Made by a program: the position numbers and the translations under genes. 64,000 nucleotides of DNA from Streptomyces sp. NBC_01268 (GTDB lineage Bacteria > Actinomycetota > Actinomycetes > Streptomycetales > Streptomycetaceae): NCBI RefSeq assembly GCF_036240795.1, contig NZ_CP108454.1:3472001-3536000 (forward strand), read 5' to 3'. Every line of letters begins with the position of its first letter. Position 1 is the first letter of the stretch. Below, piece after piece: positions 45,101-53,488 of the stretch. The notes below the pieces were generated by a model that saw only the letters and a list, made by a program, of their open reading frames with translations, did no database searches and was not told where the DNA came from.

Positions 45101-46835
45101 GTACAGCCACTGGCTCCAGGGCGGCTTCGTGTCCCTGGACGACGCGAAGCACGTGCTCGTCGCTCACCAGCGCTGGGGCGACGTCCAGATCATCTCGACG
45201 GCGACGGGGCAGGTCGCCACCACCGCGACGCCCACGGTCTCCGCCGAGTTCTTCGTCCCGGCCCCCAGGGCGCTGCGCGGACGGATCCACAGCGTGGTCG
45301 GCGGCCACATCGAAGGGGTCCAGGTACTGGACTGCTCCACAGGCCTGCCCGTCAGTGCCCCGATGTACGGCCACGAGGGTGCGGTGAGCGCCGTGCACCT
45401 GCTCGGCTCCGGCACGCCGGAGACTCTGGACATCCTCACCCTCGGCAACGACGGCACGGCACGGCTCTGGCAGTGGCGGTACGACGACGGCGCCCGGCAT
45501 CAGGACCAGACGGCGAACGAAAGCAGGGACACCACCCTCTTCGACCTGGCCCACACCCAGGCGGTCCACGGATGGAGCGCGTTCCCCGACATCGCCGTGG
45601 CCAGCTCTTGGGGCAGCCTCCGGCTGGTGGACGCCACCGTCCTGGACGGCGCCGAGACCGAGGGCGGAGAACTGGCCGGACGCACGTTGCTCGAGATCCA
45701 CAACGCGATGGAGAGCTGGAAGGAGGACCCGGACGGCTCTGCGCACCTGCTCGTCAAATCCGAGAAGATCGTCGACACCGGCACCGAGTCGCTGACGCAA
45801 GCCGGCTTTTCCTGGCACCACATCACCGCTCCCGAATCCGTGGTGTGCGCCGAGCCGGACCGTCTCACGTCGGTCCCGTGGGGCGTGGAGTGCCACCTGG
45901 TGCCGGCCTCCGCCCGCCACGCCTCGGCCCGTATGGTCGGCTACTGCCCGGTGGAGGGCAAGCTGTACGCGGTCGCGTCCCACGGTGCCGGTACCGAGAC
46001 GAGGCAGAGCTGGTGGAAGGTCGACACCTCCCAGGAAATGGTTCACTCCACGGCCTTCACCGCACGATCAGGGCACGCGGTCCTCCTGGTCGGAGTACGT
46101 CCAGCCGCTGTCCGTGGGGACTTCACCATCTCCCACCACTTCGTCGCATCTCACCTGCCGGGCGCCGACGACGTCACCCGGGGATTCCTCTGGGACGCCA
46201 CCGCCGACAAGCCCCTGCGAGACGAGCCCCTCGAGCTGCCGGCTCGGCTGACGGCCCTGGTACCGCATCACGCCGCCGAGGGGACCCGCTACGTCGCACT
46301 GGCCTGCCGCGACGGAAAGGCGGCCGTCCTCGACCTGGAGACGGACCGGGCCCTGCCCATCCACCCCGCCGCGCGGGACCACGGCAGGAGAGGTCTGGCC
46401 ACTCGCAGGGAGCTCACCAAGGGCAGCGGCTTCTTTCTTCGCTGGGCCGACATGCCCGGCGGGGCAGCCGTGCTCCTGTACATGGACGCGACCGAGTCCG
46501 GCGAATCCGTCACGCTCCCCGTAACCCTCTGGAACTCCGCCACGCCCGAGGCCCCCACACGCACCCTCGCCGTCCGAGCGCGGCGCCTCCTGTGGACGGG
46601 GGCCGCACCCAGCGGGGAGACCCTGCTCGCCGTCAGCGACGAGCACGGGGTCGCCCTGTGTCACCTTCCCAGCGGGGAGCGGATCTGGGCGGCACCGCTG
46701 CCCGCGCTGGTGACGTCGGGGACCGTACTGCCCGGGAGCCCGACACTGGACCTCGCCGTGGGGACACAGCAAGGAGTCGTCCTGCTGCGTCCACGCCTCT
46801 CGGCGGCCTGGAAGAGACGCCTCGGAGTCGCCTGA
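42105..46835 (+). CDS. Caspase-like protease - NTPase - beta-propeller (WD40-like) protein
   Basis: A 1576-residue protein. Residues about 1-230: caspase-like (C14) domain with catalytic H84 in YYAGHGDE and C134 in VIDACHASAG. Residues about 290-600: P-loop NTPase with Walker A G311-S-G-K-S and Walker B D375-S-L-D-E, then a helical region. Residues about 750-1576: repeated propeller-like strands (for example GDLRVWDLVERTLV, GNDGTARLWQWRYDD). This layout fits NLR-like STAND proteins in which the propeller senses, the NTPase oligomerises and the caspase acts. Such proteins occur in filamentous actinomycetes and in defence or cell-death systems. No target is known. Confidence 0.85.
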   Translation: MRYLIAAGTRHYGRHPGLAELPLAHDDVDRVVRFFTSPRMGYTRVLEEHSLDPEADAFEDALSEWCIGSDLTPDDVVVVYYAGHGDEPTPGGRYRLACADSREGHARSWLSLENLTEALAASPVRHVLFVIDACHASAGAAEITAVARGIVAARPRSDSYGSGTWVLASARHRDTAKDGAFVTRLVEACERGDGPSQRYLSPATVTGRINRAFEELGERQRTACSSSDQTEQPPFFRNPAHDPSAEVAPGGTPSDEVSDLTSHFEPRGRGVEHVHDSGSYFTGRGHALTVLRDQLNGEGSRGALAVTAAPGSGKSAVLGRLVLEEHSDVSINAHHQVLDDIVGRLAAAADLTAALPATLLKALADRKRPLRVVVDSLDEAGPADDKAEAQRIAWDLLRPLAAIPCVRLVVGTRRELLPYLGDRVRAVDLDSPQYADDTDTAEYVERILTDAGSPYEEAPDSARAIAEEVARRAGHCFLVARMVASALLRGEPVDTSIPGWALSLPSDVGGAFEEYLRRLPIERRENATSLLTALAFGEGHGLPRKIWLSAARRLSELPLREADIDALIEENGSYLSSVEVAGIKHFRLYHQELTDHLRQRMLRRRDLRDVAEHFVATLLDLTPDRDWYRAHPYVRAHLATHAAAAGTIEHFVTDPAFVLAAEPTGLLPAVRHVRDDPALALAVERYVGTLGGSALHGTDRAARLAFAAESHGAAELARRAEKLSDSVQRLRVESRPVSPHRIVGRHEDVSYSTTSFSSSWLVEDTTLPDGGRVVLAVRQDGLTHESVAGATHVHLWALDAPSTSTVLPHPAAVVGLALLPARQGPPLAVTLDAAGDLRVWDLVERTLVRHVPGTGYEAILDTGELSSGTPVVVCSGKERVVVHDLTTGPVLDVECPRSPEALGNPGATARLVPTGDVEPALIVCDGVRGTVTRWTIGHPGTYATLLEELDSPRLLDGTLRSGDTATVAIGEGTYQSGGPHRLFLLDCASGRASSTDQDKYSHWLQGGFVSLDDAKHVLVAHQRWGDVQIISTATGQVATTATPTVSAEFFVPAPRALRGRIHSVVGGHIEGVQVLDCSTGLPVSAPMYGHEGAVSAVHLLGSGTPETLDILTLGNDGTARLWQWRYDDGARHQDQTANESRDTTLFDLAHTQAVHGWSAFPDIAVASSWGSLRLVDATVLDGAETEGGELAGRTLLEIHNAMESWKEDPDGSAHLLVKSEKIVDTGTESLTQAGFSWHHITAPESVVCAEPDRLTSVPWGVECHLVPASARHASARMVGYCPVEGKLYAVASHGAGTETRQSWWKVDTSQEMVHSTAFTARSGHAVLLVGVRPAAVRGDFTISHHFVASHLPGADDVTRGFLWDATADKPLRDEPLELPARLTALVPHHAAEGTRYVALACRDGKAAVLDLETDRALPIHPAARDHGRRGLATRRELTKGSGFFLRWADMPGGAAVLLYMDATESGESVTLPVTLWNSATPEAPTRTLAVRARRLLWTGAAPSGETLLAVSDEHGVALCHLPSGERIWAAPLPALVTSGTVLPGSPTLDLAVGTQQGVVLLRPRLSAAWKRRLGVA

Positions 46836-46880
46836 CCCCACGGCCCGCGCCCAGCGCTGCGGCCCGCCGCGGTCACTCGC

Positions 46881-48668
46881 TCAGCGCAGCTCCTCCGGGC
46901 AGGTGGTGCCGCGCGGGAAGAGCTTGTACGGCGCGCCCAGGCGGTAGGTGCCCGCCTTGGGGGCGAGGAGTTCGGTCCATTCGTCGCCCTCCGCGTCGGG
47001 GGTGGCCTTCAGGAGGCAGCCCTCCTTGTTGGCGAAGGTCTTCGGGAGGTCCGTCTCGGAGGCCTCGCGGGCCTCCTTCGAGGCTTCCGTCTCCTGGGGC
47101 GGTTCGATCTTGGCGCCGTCGGCGTCGAGGAGGGCGAGCCAGGGGGAGTACGGGACGCGGATGAGGACGCGGCCGGGGGCGTCGAGGCGGATGACGACCT
47201 CGTTGGCCTCGGCGCGCTGGACCTGGGCCGGCGGGTCCGCCAGGGGGGTCGGGTCGGTGACCTCGTACAGGCGCCAGTTCGCGTCCGACCAGATCTGGTG
47301 GAGGTAGGGCAGGCCGTCGTCGACCAGCTCCGCCTCGCGTTCGGCGCCCGAGTCGGGGGCGCCGGTCGGCAGCACCACGTAGTGGACCGCCCAGCGGCCG
47401 AGCCAGTCCTGGTAGTTCGCCGCGTTCAGGGTGTCGTCGTAGAAGAGCGGGTTGCGCTCCATGTCCGCCTGGCGGTTCCAGCCGCGGGCCAGGTTGATGT
47501 ACGGGGCCAGGGCGGACGACTCGCGGTGGCTGGAGGCCGGGACGACCTCCACGCGGGCCTTCTCCGCGCCCCGCACCTGGAGCTGGTTGATCAGTGGCGC
47601 CACCTCGCGCGCCCAGGACGCGTCCGGGGCGGTGCGGATCACGTCGTCGACGCCCTTGAAGCCGATCCAGAAGTTCAGGCCCGCGAAGGCCAGCACGATC
47701 GCGTACCAGCGGCGGGAGCGCGGCACCGTGTAGGGGAGCGCCGCCAGCAGGACCACGCCGGCGAAGAGCATCACCAGGCGCGAGACGTTCGAGCCGATCT
47801 GCGAGTCGATCAGCCAGGTGAGGAGCGTGCCCGCCGAGTACACCGCGGCGGCCGTGCGGACCGTGCGCCAGTCGCGGGGGACGAGCACGAGGCACAGGAT
47901 GCCGAAGAGGAGCGGGAGGGAGGTCGACATGAACGACATCGGCTGTGTCCCCGAGAAGGGGAACAGCCAGGCCGACAGGGCCACCACCGCCACCGGGGCA
48001 AGGCCCAGGGCGTACGCGCCGGGGCGCCGCTTGTTGAGGAAGAGCGCGGCCGCCGCCACGCCCAGGAACAGGCCCGCCACCGGACTGCACGCCGTCGCCA
48101 GGCCGGCCAGCGGTGCCGCCACCGCGGCCTTCGCCCAGCGGCGGTAGCGCCAGCGGTGCGGCCAGCAGAAGACCGCCGCGACCGCGCCGAGCGCGAACAT
48201 CATGCCGAGGCCGAAGGTCACCCGCCCCGACAGCGCGTTGCACAGGAACGCGAAGACCCCGGCCAGCGCGCACGCCATCGGGTTGCGGACCGCCCGCACC
48301 CGCACCAGGATCAGCGCCGTCAGTGCCGCCGACAGCGTCCCCGCGATCATCATCGTGGTCCGCACGCCGAGCACCGACATCACGTACGGCGACACCACGC
48401 TGTACGAGACCGGGTGCATCCCCCCGTACCAGGCGAGGTTGTACGCCGAGTCCGGGTGCCGTCCGACGAACTCCGCCCACGCGTCCTGCGCGGCCAGGTC
48501 GCCGCCGCTGTTCGCGAAGAAGAAGAACCAGAGGATGTGGGTGACGGCCGCGGCTGCTGTCGCGGCGAGGACCGTGTAGCGGCGCTTGCGCCGGGGCGCG
48601 GCCGGCGGCGCGGGAGGTTCCGGGGCCGGTCGCTGACCCGGGAGCTCTATTCGCGAAGGCGAAGACAC
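46881..48668 (-). CDS. Polytopic membrane protein with extracytoplasmic C-terminal domain (GT-C-like)
   Basis: A 595-residue protein. A basic N-terminus is followed by about 10-11 hydrophobic helices to residue about 340 and then a soluble beta-rich domain of about 250 residues. The first loop contains WAEFVGRHPDSAYNLAWYGGMHPVSYSVVSPY, which resembles the first extracytoplasmic loop of GT-C glycosyltransferases or similar membrane enzymes, with acidic residues possible for catalysis. No firm family is recognised. It lies after the D-Ala-D-Ala carboxypeptidase gene on the same strand (185-base gap), so a cell-envelope role is reasonable. GTG 48668 has GGAGG 10 bases upstream. Confidence 0.7.
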   Translation of the reverse strand: MSSPSRIELPGQRPAPEPPAPPAAPRRKRRYTVLAATAAAAVTHILWFFFFANSGGDLAAQDAWAEFVGRHPDSAYNLAWYGGMHPVSYSVVSPYVMSVLGVRTTMMIAGTLSAALTALILVRVRAVRNPMACALAGVFAFLCNALSGRVTFGLGMMFALGAVAAVFCWPHRWRYRRWAKAAVAAPLAGLATACSPVAGLFLGVAAAALFLNKRRPGAYALGLAPVAVVALSAWLFPFSGTQPMSFMSTSLPLLFGILCLVLVPRDWRTVRTAAAVYSAGTLLTWLIDSQIGSNVSRLVMLFAGVVLLAALPYTVPRSRRWYAIVLAFAGLNFWIGFKGVDDVIRTAPDASWAREVAPLINQLQVRGAEKARVEVVPASSHRESSALAPYINLARGWNRQADMERNPLFYDDTLNAANYQDWLGRWAVHYVVLPTGAPDSGAEREAELVDDGLPYLHQIWSDANWRLYEVTDPTPLADPPAQVQRAEANEVVIRLDAPGRVLIRVPYSPWLALLDADGAKIEPPQETEASKEAREASETDLPKTFANKEGCLLKATPDAEGDEWTELLAPKAGTYRLGAPYKLFPRGTTCPEELR

Positions 48669-48853
48669 GTGGGTTTGGCCTCCGGTTTCCCGGGTCCCCT
48701 CTGCGGTGGTCAACTGCGGCCCTCTCCCCTGCCCTGCCCGGCTCTGCTGGTGCCTTTCCGTACCGGTGTTCCGCTTCCCGTCCCCGGGCACGACGCTAAC
48801 AGCTGGGTGCCCGGGGAGCTCCCCGGGCACCCTCTGGGATCGGTCCGCCCGGC

Positions 48854-51271
48854 TCAGCCGACGCGGGTCAGCTTCTTGCCGAGGCCCGGCTCGACCAGGT
48901 CGCCCTGCAGCGCCACCGGCGCGCTGACCTTGCCGTTGCCCGTGCCGATCGACACCTGGCCGACCACGTCTCCGGCCTTCCCGGAGTGCGGCAGGGCCTT
49001 ACCGCCGTTCGTGAGCTCCAGGTCCACCTTGAGGCCCGGCCAGCCGACCGCCCGGAGCTCCTTGGTCGCCACGACCGGCGTCCGGCCGCCGAGGCCGTCG
49101 TCCACGTACCCGACGACCTGCCCCTTCTTCACCACGGCCGCGGACGTGACGTCCTTCTGGGCCTGCTGGATCACCTTGAGGCTGTTCGCGATGGCCAGGT
49201 CCAGCTTCTGCCAGAGCTGGTCGGCGTCCTTGGCTCCCATCACGATGCCGAGGACGCGCTGCTTCTTGCCGTCGACGACCGTGTACGCCGCCCACAGCAG
49301 GTTGCCGCCGGCCGGGGTGGACGAGCCGGTCTTGATGCCGCTGACGCCCGGCTCCAGCAGGATCTTGTTGTTGTTCTCGATCCGGCCGGGGATGCCGTCG
49401 ACGGTCACGTTCGGCATGTCCACGATCTCGCGGAACACGTCGTACTGCATGACCGCCTTCGCCAGCTTCAGCTGGTCCAGCGGGGTCGACACGGTGCTCG
49501 ACTGCAGACCGGACGGGTCCGTGTACGTCGACTCCGTCATCCCGAGCTCCTTGGCCGCGGCGTTCATCTTCTCGACGAACGCGGCCTCCGAACCGGCGTC
49601 CCAGCGGGCCAGCAGCCGCGCCACGTTGTTGCCGGACGGGATCATCAGGAGTTCGAGCAGCTCCTTCTCCGTGTAGGTCTGCCCCTCCTTGATCGGGGCC
49701 GTCGACTCGTCCTTCGCCTTCGCCTGCTCACCGGCGATCGCGTCGACCTCGATCTTCGGGCCCTTCTCCTTCCCCTTGACGGGGTGGTCGCGGAGGATCA
49801 CGTACGCCGTCATCGTCTTCGCGACGCTCGCGATCGGCGCCGGCTTCTGCGGGCCGTACGTGCCCAGCGAGCCCACGCCCTCGACCTCGGCGGCGCCCTG
49901 TCCCTCGGACGGCCACGGCAGCTGCAGCGCGCCGCCGTCGAAGGTGTACGTGGGCGCCGCCGACAGCGTCAGCGCCGGGTCCGGCAGCGGCCGCACGATC
50001 TGTACGACCGCAAACACGACGAGCAGCAGCAGGACCAGCGGGGTCCAGATCTTCACCCGCCGCACGCCGGTCCGCAGCGGCGTCTCCGGCGGCGGCGGGG
50101 TGTTCGTGAGCTCCGCCAGGATCTCCAGCGGCGGGCGCGGCGGCAGCGGCTGCTGCCTGGTCCGCTCCGCCTCGGCGAGCGCCGGGGGCACGGGGGCGGG
50201 GGCCGGAACCTCCGCCTCGGCGGCGGGCGCCGCGGCGGCCGGGGGCTTGGGCTGCTCCTGGGTGATGTCGCCCTTGAGCGGGCGGAACATCGACTCGGGC
50301 AGCTTCAGGGCCGTGGTGGGCTGGTCGACGACGGGCGCCTTGGGCTCCGCCGGCAGCTTGGGCGCCTTGAAGACGGCGGTCGGCTGGTCCACGGGGGCCG
50401 GGGTGGGCGCGGCGGCCGGCTTCGCCTCGGCCTCGGGCTCGGGCGCCGCCGTGGGCTCGGGCGCGGGCGCGGCCTCGGGCGCCGTCGCCTTCCGCGCGAA
50501 CCAGGACTCGCCACCGGCGGCGGCAGCCGCCTTCGGCTCCTCGGAGGCGCCGTCACCCTTGGCCCAGGAGGTGGTGCGGGCGGGGGAGGCCACGGCGGCC
50601 TCGGACGCCTTGTCCACCTCAGACGCCTTGTCCGCCGCAGACGCCTTGTCCGCCTCGGGCTCGGCCTCGGGCTCGACCTCGGGCTCCGGAGCGGCCTCGG
50701 ACCGCTGCTCAGCATCGTCGGCGGCGTCGGCAGCGTCGGCGGTCTCGGGCTCGGGCTCGGCAGCCTCGGCGGCCGCCGTCCGCTCCTCGGCCTCGGCCTC
50801 GGCCTCGGCGCCAGCCTCGGCGTCCGGGCCGTCGGCGTCGGCGTCGGCGGCCTCTACGGCCTCCGGCTCGTCCGTGTCGCCAACCGCCTCGCTCACCACG
50901 GCGTCAGACGCCCCGGCAGCCGTCCCGGCGCCCTCCGGCGCCTCCGGCGCCTCCGCGCCTTCCTCGTCGTCCTCCGTGGCGACCCACGCCGCCACGGCGG
51001 CCCTCAACCGGTCACCCTCCGGGGCTGCGTCCTCGGCACCCGCGTCCGTGCCCTCGACGGCGTCCTCGGCGCTCTCCCGGGCGTCCTCACCGGAAGCGCC
51101 CCCCTCAGGCGCGCCCTGCGCGTCCTCAGGTGCCGTCCGCGGAGCCAGTGCCTTGAAGACGGCCGTCGGCTCGTCCACGCGGTCCTGGAGCACGGACAGA
51201 CGCGGGTCCTTGCCGTCGCCGCCGGCCACGCTCTCCCGCTGCTCCGCCTTGTCCGGGGACTCGCCCGCCAC
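48854..51271 (-). CDS. D-alanyl-D-alanine carboxypeptidase (S11) with long acidic N-terminus
   Basis: An 805-residue penicillin-binding protein of the DacA/PBP5 type. The catalytic domain (about 440-805) has S482-V-A-K, SGN near 543 and KTG near 645. One membrane helix (about 406-428) precedes it, so the first 400 residues are cytoplasmic. They are Ala/Glu/Pro-rich and repetitive, with three copies of a D(E/Q)PT(A/T) motif near residues 33, 293 and 312. The enzyme trims pentapeptide side chains of peptidoglycan. Family members are usually 400-450 residues; the extension doubles this. GTG 51271 is chosen for its GGAGGAGG site; ATG 51304 is possible. Confidence 0.9.
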   Translation of the reverse strand: MAGESPDKAEQRESVAGGDGKDPRLSVLQDRVDEPTAVFKALAPRTAPEDAQGAPEGGASGEDARESAEDAVEGTDAGAEDAAPEGDRLRAAVAAWVATEDDEEGAEAPEAPEGAGTAAGASDAVVSEAVGDTDEPEAVEAADADADGPDAEAGAEAEAEAEERTAAAEAAEPEPETADAADAADDAEQRSEAAPEPEVEPEAEPEADKASAADKASEVDKASEAAVASPARTTSWAKGDGASEEPKAAAAAGGESWFARKATAPEAAPAPEPTAAPEPEAEAKPAAAPTPAPVDQPTAVFKAPKLPAEPKAPVVDQPTTALKLPESMFRPLKGDITQEQPKPPAAAAPAAEAEVPAPAPVPPALAEAERTRQQPLPPRPPLEILAELTNTPPPPETPLRTGVRRVKIWTPLVLLLLVVFAVVQIVRPLPDPALTLSAAPTYTFDGGALQLPWPSEGQGAAEVEGVGSLGTYGPQKPAPIASVAKTMTAYVILRDHPVKGKEKGPKIEVDAIAGEQAKAKDESTAPIKEGQTYTEKELLELLMIPSGNNVARLLARWDAGSEAAFVEKMNAAAKELGMTESTYTDPSGLQSSTVSTPLDQLKLAKAVMQYDVFREIVDMPNVTVDGIPGRIENNNKILLEPGVSGIKTGSSTPAGGNLLWAAYTVVDGKKQRVLGIVMGAKDADQLWQKLDLAIANSLKVIQQAQKDVTSAAVVKKGQVVGYVDDGLGGRTPVVATKELRAVGWPGLKVDLELTNGGKALPHSGKAGDVVGQVSIGTGNGKVSAPVALQGDLVEPGLGKKLTRVG
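50380..51060. repeat. Low-complexity coding region (GCC/GAG triplets) of the carboxypeptidase gene
   Basis: Runs such as CGGCCTCGGCCTCGG and repeated TTGTCCGCCTC/TTGTCCACCTC units encode Ala/Glu/Asp/Lys-rich cytoplasmic sequence. The longest run (about 50690-50890) is almost only Ala and Glu codons. Copy number changes of whole triplets would keep the frame. Confidence 0.75.
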
Positions 51272-51436
51272 CGTGCCTCCTCCATGCGCCAAACGAAACG
51301 TCATACGAAAAGCGTCCGGAACTCGTCCGGACGTCCGAACCATCTACCAGTGTCCTGTGTGGACCCCTTGGCCCCGTGCTAGACGAGAACGACATACCTG
51401 CCGGTTCCCACACGAACCGACCAGGCACTCTCGACA

Positions 51437-51470
51437 GATGAATGTGAGAGGGGTCACCCTGTCATTCATC
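51437..51470. promoter_or_regulatory. Inverted repeat GATGAATG-N18-CATTCATC upstream of the GPP34 gene
   Basis: A perfect 8-bp inverted repeat (51437-51444 and 51463-51470) lies 17 bases before the start codon. It could be an operator or a leader hairpin that affects translation. No regulator is known. Confidence 0.4.
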
Positions 51471-51487
51471 CACGCGGGGAGGCATGG

Positions 51488-52189
51488 ATGGGCAGGAGCC
51501 GCAGAACAATTCCGGAGGAGCTTCTGCTGCTCGCTCTGGACCCGGCCACGGGTACCACAGCGCAGCCGCAGTCGCTCGACCTCGGCCTCGCCGGAGCACA
51601 GCTAGTGGAGCTGGCTCTGGCAGGACGGATAGCCCCTGACGGGGATCGTATCGCCGTGGTGATGCCACGGCCGACCGGAGATCCGACTCTGGACTCCGCA
51701 CTGGAACTGCTGCGCCGACGCGGCAGCCCGGTTCGGGCCGTCCACTGGATCGGCGGGCCCCGACTGGGGCTGCGTCAGATCTATCTCGCGCACCTGGAGC
51801 GCTGCGGCATGGTGCATGCCGTGGAGGGCCAGATGTGCGGGGTGCTGCCGACGACTCGCTACCAGGCGACGGACACGGCGATCAGCCGGGACATCCGATC
51901 CCGGCTGGACAGTGCGATCCGCACCGGCGTACCGCCGGACCCGCGGACCGCGGCGCTCGCCGCGCTGGCCCACGCGGTCGGTCTCGGCAAGCACCTGTAC
52001 CCGGGGAACGAAGGACGGTCGTCGCGGTCCCGGCTGCGCGACCTGATCCGGCACGATCCCATGGGCGGCCTCGTGGCGCACGCCGTGATGGACGTCCAGA
52101 ACGGCGTGGCCGCACAGCCGCGCCGCAACGCGGCGGCGAGCGGGGTTCCGCAGCAGCCGCGCCGGGGCAGCATGGCCCGTGCCGTGTGA
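51488..52189 (+). CDS. GPP34/GOLPH3-family phosphoprotein
   Basis: A 233-residue homologue of the eukaryotic Golgi phosphoprotein GOLPH3/Vps74. The start TIPEELLLLALDPATG, LGLAGAQLVELALAGRI and the late LDSAIRTG..PDPRTAALAALAHAVGL and VQNGVAAQ blocks are typical of the actinobacterial branch. Eukaryotic members bind phosphatidylinositol-4-phosphate; the bacterial role is unknown, though repeated copies occur in Streptomyces. GGGGAGG precedes ATG 51488 by 5 bases. It is divergent from the carboxypeptidase gene and ends before a strong terminator. Confidence 0.87.
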   Translation: MGRSRRTIPEELLLLALDPATGTTAQPQSLDLGLAGAQLVELALAGRIAPDGDRIAVVMPRPTGDPTLDSALELLRRRGSPVRAVHWIGGPRLGLRQIYLAHLERCGMVHAVEGQMCGVLPTTRYQATDTAISRDIRSRLDSAIRTGVPPDPRTAALAALAHAVGLGKHLYPGNEGRSSRSRLRDLIRHDPMGGLVAHAVMDVQNGVAAQPRRNAAASGVPQQPRRGSMARAV

Positions 52190-52258
52190 CCCCGGGCGTG
52201 CGGTCGGCGCGCGAACAGCGCGTGACCGCACCCCCTGATCCACACCGGGAGCCGCGAA

Positions 52259-52298
52259 CGGGTGCGGGGCGGGCGTCGTGACGCCCGCCCCGCACCCG
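52259..52298. terminator. Strong hairpin terminator after the GPP34 gene
   Basis: A perfect 17-bp G/C-rich stem (52259-52275 with 52282-52298) with a TCGTGA loop lies 70 bases beyond the stop. There is no T tract. Confidence 0.75.
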
Positions 52299-52345
52299 CA
52301 CGCCACCCGCGCCCGTCTGGTGATTTCCCAGCGCACACCACACCT

Positions 52346-52373
52346 TTGGTGGCAGTCTGCCAAGCAGTAGATA
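52346..52373 (+). promoter_or_regulatory. Probable promoter of the XRE regulator gene
   Basis: TTGGTG (52346-52351), 16 bases, then TAGATA (52368-52373) fit a vegetative promoter 40 bases before the GTG start. Part of the spacer forms an imperfect TTGG...CCAA repeat that may be an operator. Confidence 0.4.
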
Positions 52374-52412
52374 CTCACAGCTACGCAGCCGACAGCCGGA
52401 GGTGCAGTTTCC

Positions 52413-53291
52413 GTGGCGTCCAGTGTCAACCCCACCGTCAGGCGACGCCGATTGGGCCAGGAGCTGCGCCGGCTCCGGGAAGCGAAGAACATGACGGCCG
52501 AGCAGGTCGCCGAGCGTCTCCTCGTCTCCCAGTCGAAGATCAGCCGCCTCGAGAACGGCCGCCGTTCCATCAGCCAGCGCGATGTGCGCGACCTGTGCGG
52601 GGTGTACGAGGTCGAGGACGAGCGGGTGGTGGACTCGCTCATGCAGATGGCCAAGGACTCCCGCCAGCAGGGCTGGTGGCACGCCTTCGGCGACATCCCG
52701 TACAGCGTCTACATCGGTCTGGAGACCGACGCGGAGAGCCTGCGGGTGTACGAGCCGCAGATCATCCCGGGGCTGCTCCAGACGCACGGCTACGCCGAGG
52801 CCGTCATCAGCGGGGCGCTGCCCGAGTCGGCGACCGCCGACATCGACAAGCGGGTCACCGTCCGCACCCGCCGCCAGGACCGCATCAAGGCCGAGGAGCG
52901 CCCGCTGCGCCTGTGGGCGGTGATCGACGAGGGCGCGCTGCGCCGGGTCGTCGGCAGCAGGCGGCTGATGGTGGAACAGCTGGAGCACCTGGTCGAGCAG
53001 TCGATGCTGCCGCACGTGACGGTGCAGGTGCTGCCGTTCGACATGGGCGCGCATCCGGGCATCAGCGGGCACTACGCGATCCTGGAGTTCCCCGACACCT
53101 CCGACTCCAGCGTGGTCTACATCGAGGGCGTGACGAGCGACCTGTACCTGGAGAAGGCGCAGGACGTAGCGAAGTACAGCGTGATGTACGAGCACTTGCG
53201 GGCGCAGGCGCTGAACGCGGAGCAGACCCGGGAGTTCGTGGCGCGGATCGCGAAGGAGTACGCGGACGGGGAGGCGGCGGAAGCGGGGTGA
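52413..53291 (+). CDS. XRE-family HTH regulator with DUF5753 domain (WhiJ-like)
   Basis: A 292-residue regulator. The Xre-type HTH (about 14-70) includes LGQELRRLREAKNMTAEQVAERLLVSQSKISRLENGRRSIS; the C-terminal DUF5753 domain (about 100-280) includes YEPQIIPGLLQTHGYAEAVI and LPHVTVQVLPFDMGAHPGI. Streptomyces has many such proteins paired with DUF397 proteins; the WhiJ pair affects development. Here a DUF397 gene follows by 197 bases, with an inverted repeat before it that is a plausible binding site. GTG 52413 has GGAGG 10 bases upstream. Confidence 0.88.
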   Translation: MASSVNPTVRRRRLGQELRRLREAKNMTAEQVAERLLVSQSKISRLENGRRSISQRDVRDLCGVYEVEDERVVDSLMQMAKDSRQQGWWHAFGDIPYSVYIGLETDAESLRVYEPQIIPGLLQTHGYAEAVISGALPESATADIDKRVTVRTRRQDRIKAEERPLRLWAVIDEGALRRVVGSRRLMVEQLEHLVEQSMLPHVTVQVLPFDMGAHPGISGHYAILEFPDTSDSSVVYIEGVTSDLYLEKAQDVAKYSVMYEHLRAQALNAEQTREFVARIAKEYADGEAAEAG

Positions 53292-53432
53292 ATGCCGCTC
53301 TTCGGTCCGGCGACACGTGAAGAGGCCGGTACGGTACACCCCCGACTGACCTCAGCGGAAGCGCAGTTGGAATATGCCATCCGGTCGAGTGAACGCCAGT
53401 CCCGCCGGACGGGGCCGGGCGAGTAGCGTCGA

Positions 53433-53463
53433 TCACGCCAAGGCAAGAAGAACGTTGGCGTGA
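53433..53463. promoter_or_regulatory. Inverted repeat TCACGCCAA-N13-TTGGCGTGA before the DUF397 gene
   Basis: A perfect 9-bp inverted repeat with a 13-base spacer ends 25 bases before the DUF397 start codon. It may be the operator of the adjacent XRE protein or a leader hairpin. Confidence 0.5.
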
Positions 53464-53488
53464 CACCTACAGAACCGGAGTGAGAAAC

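Noticed and set aside
40993..46880. Integrated element bounded by tRNA-Arg
   Set aside because: No repeat of the tRNA 3' end, integrase or excisionase was seen within the window.
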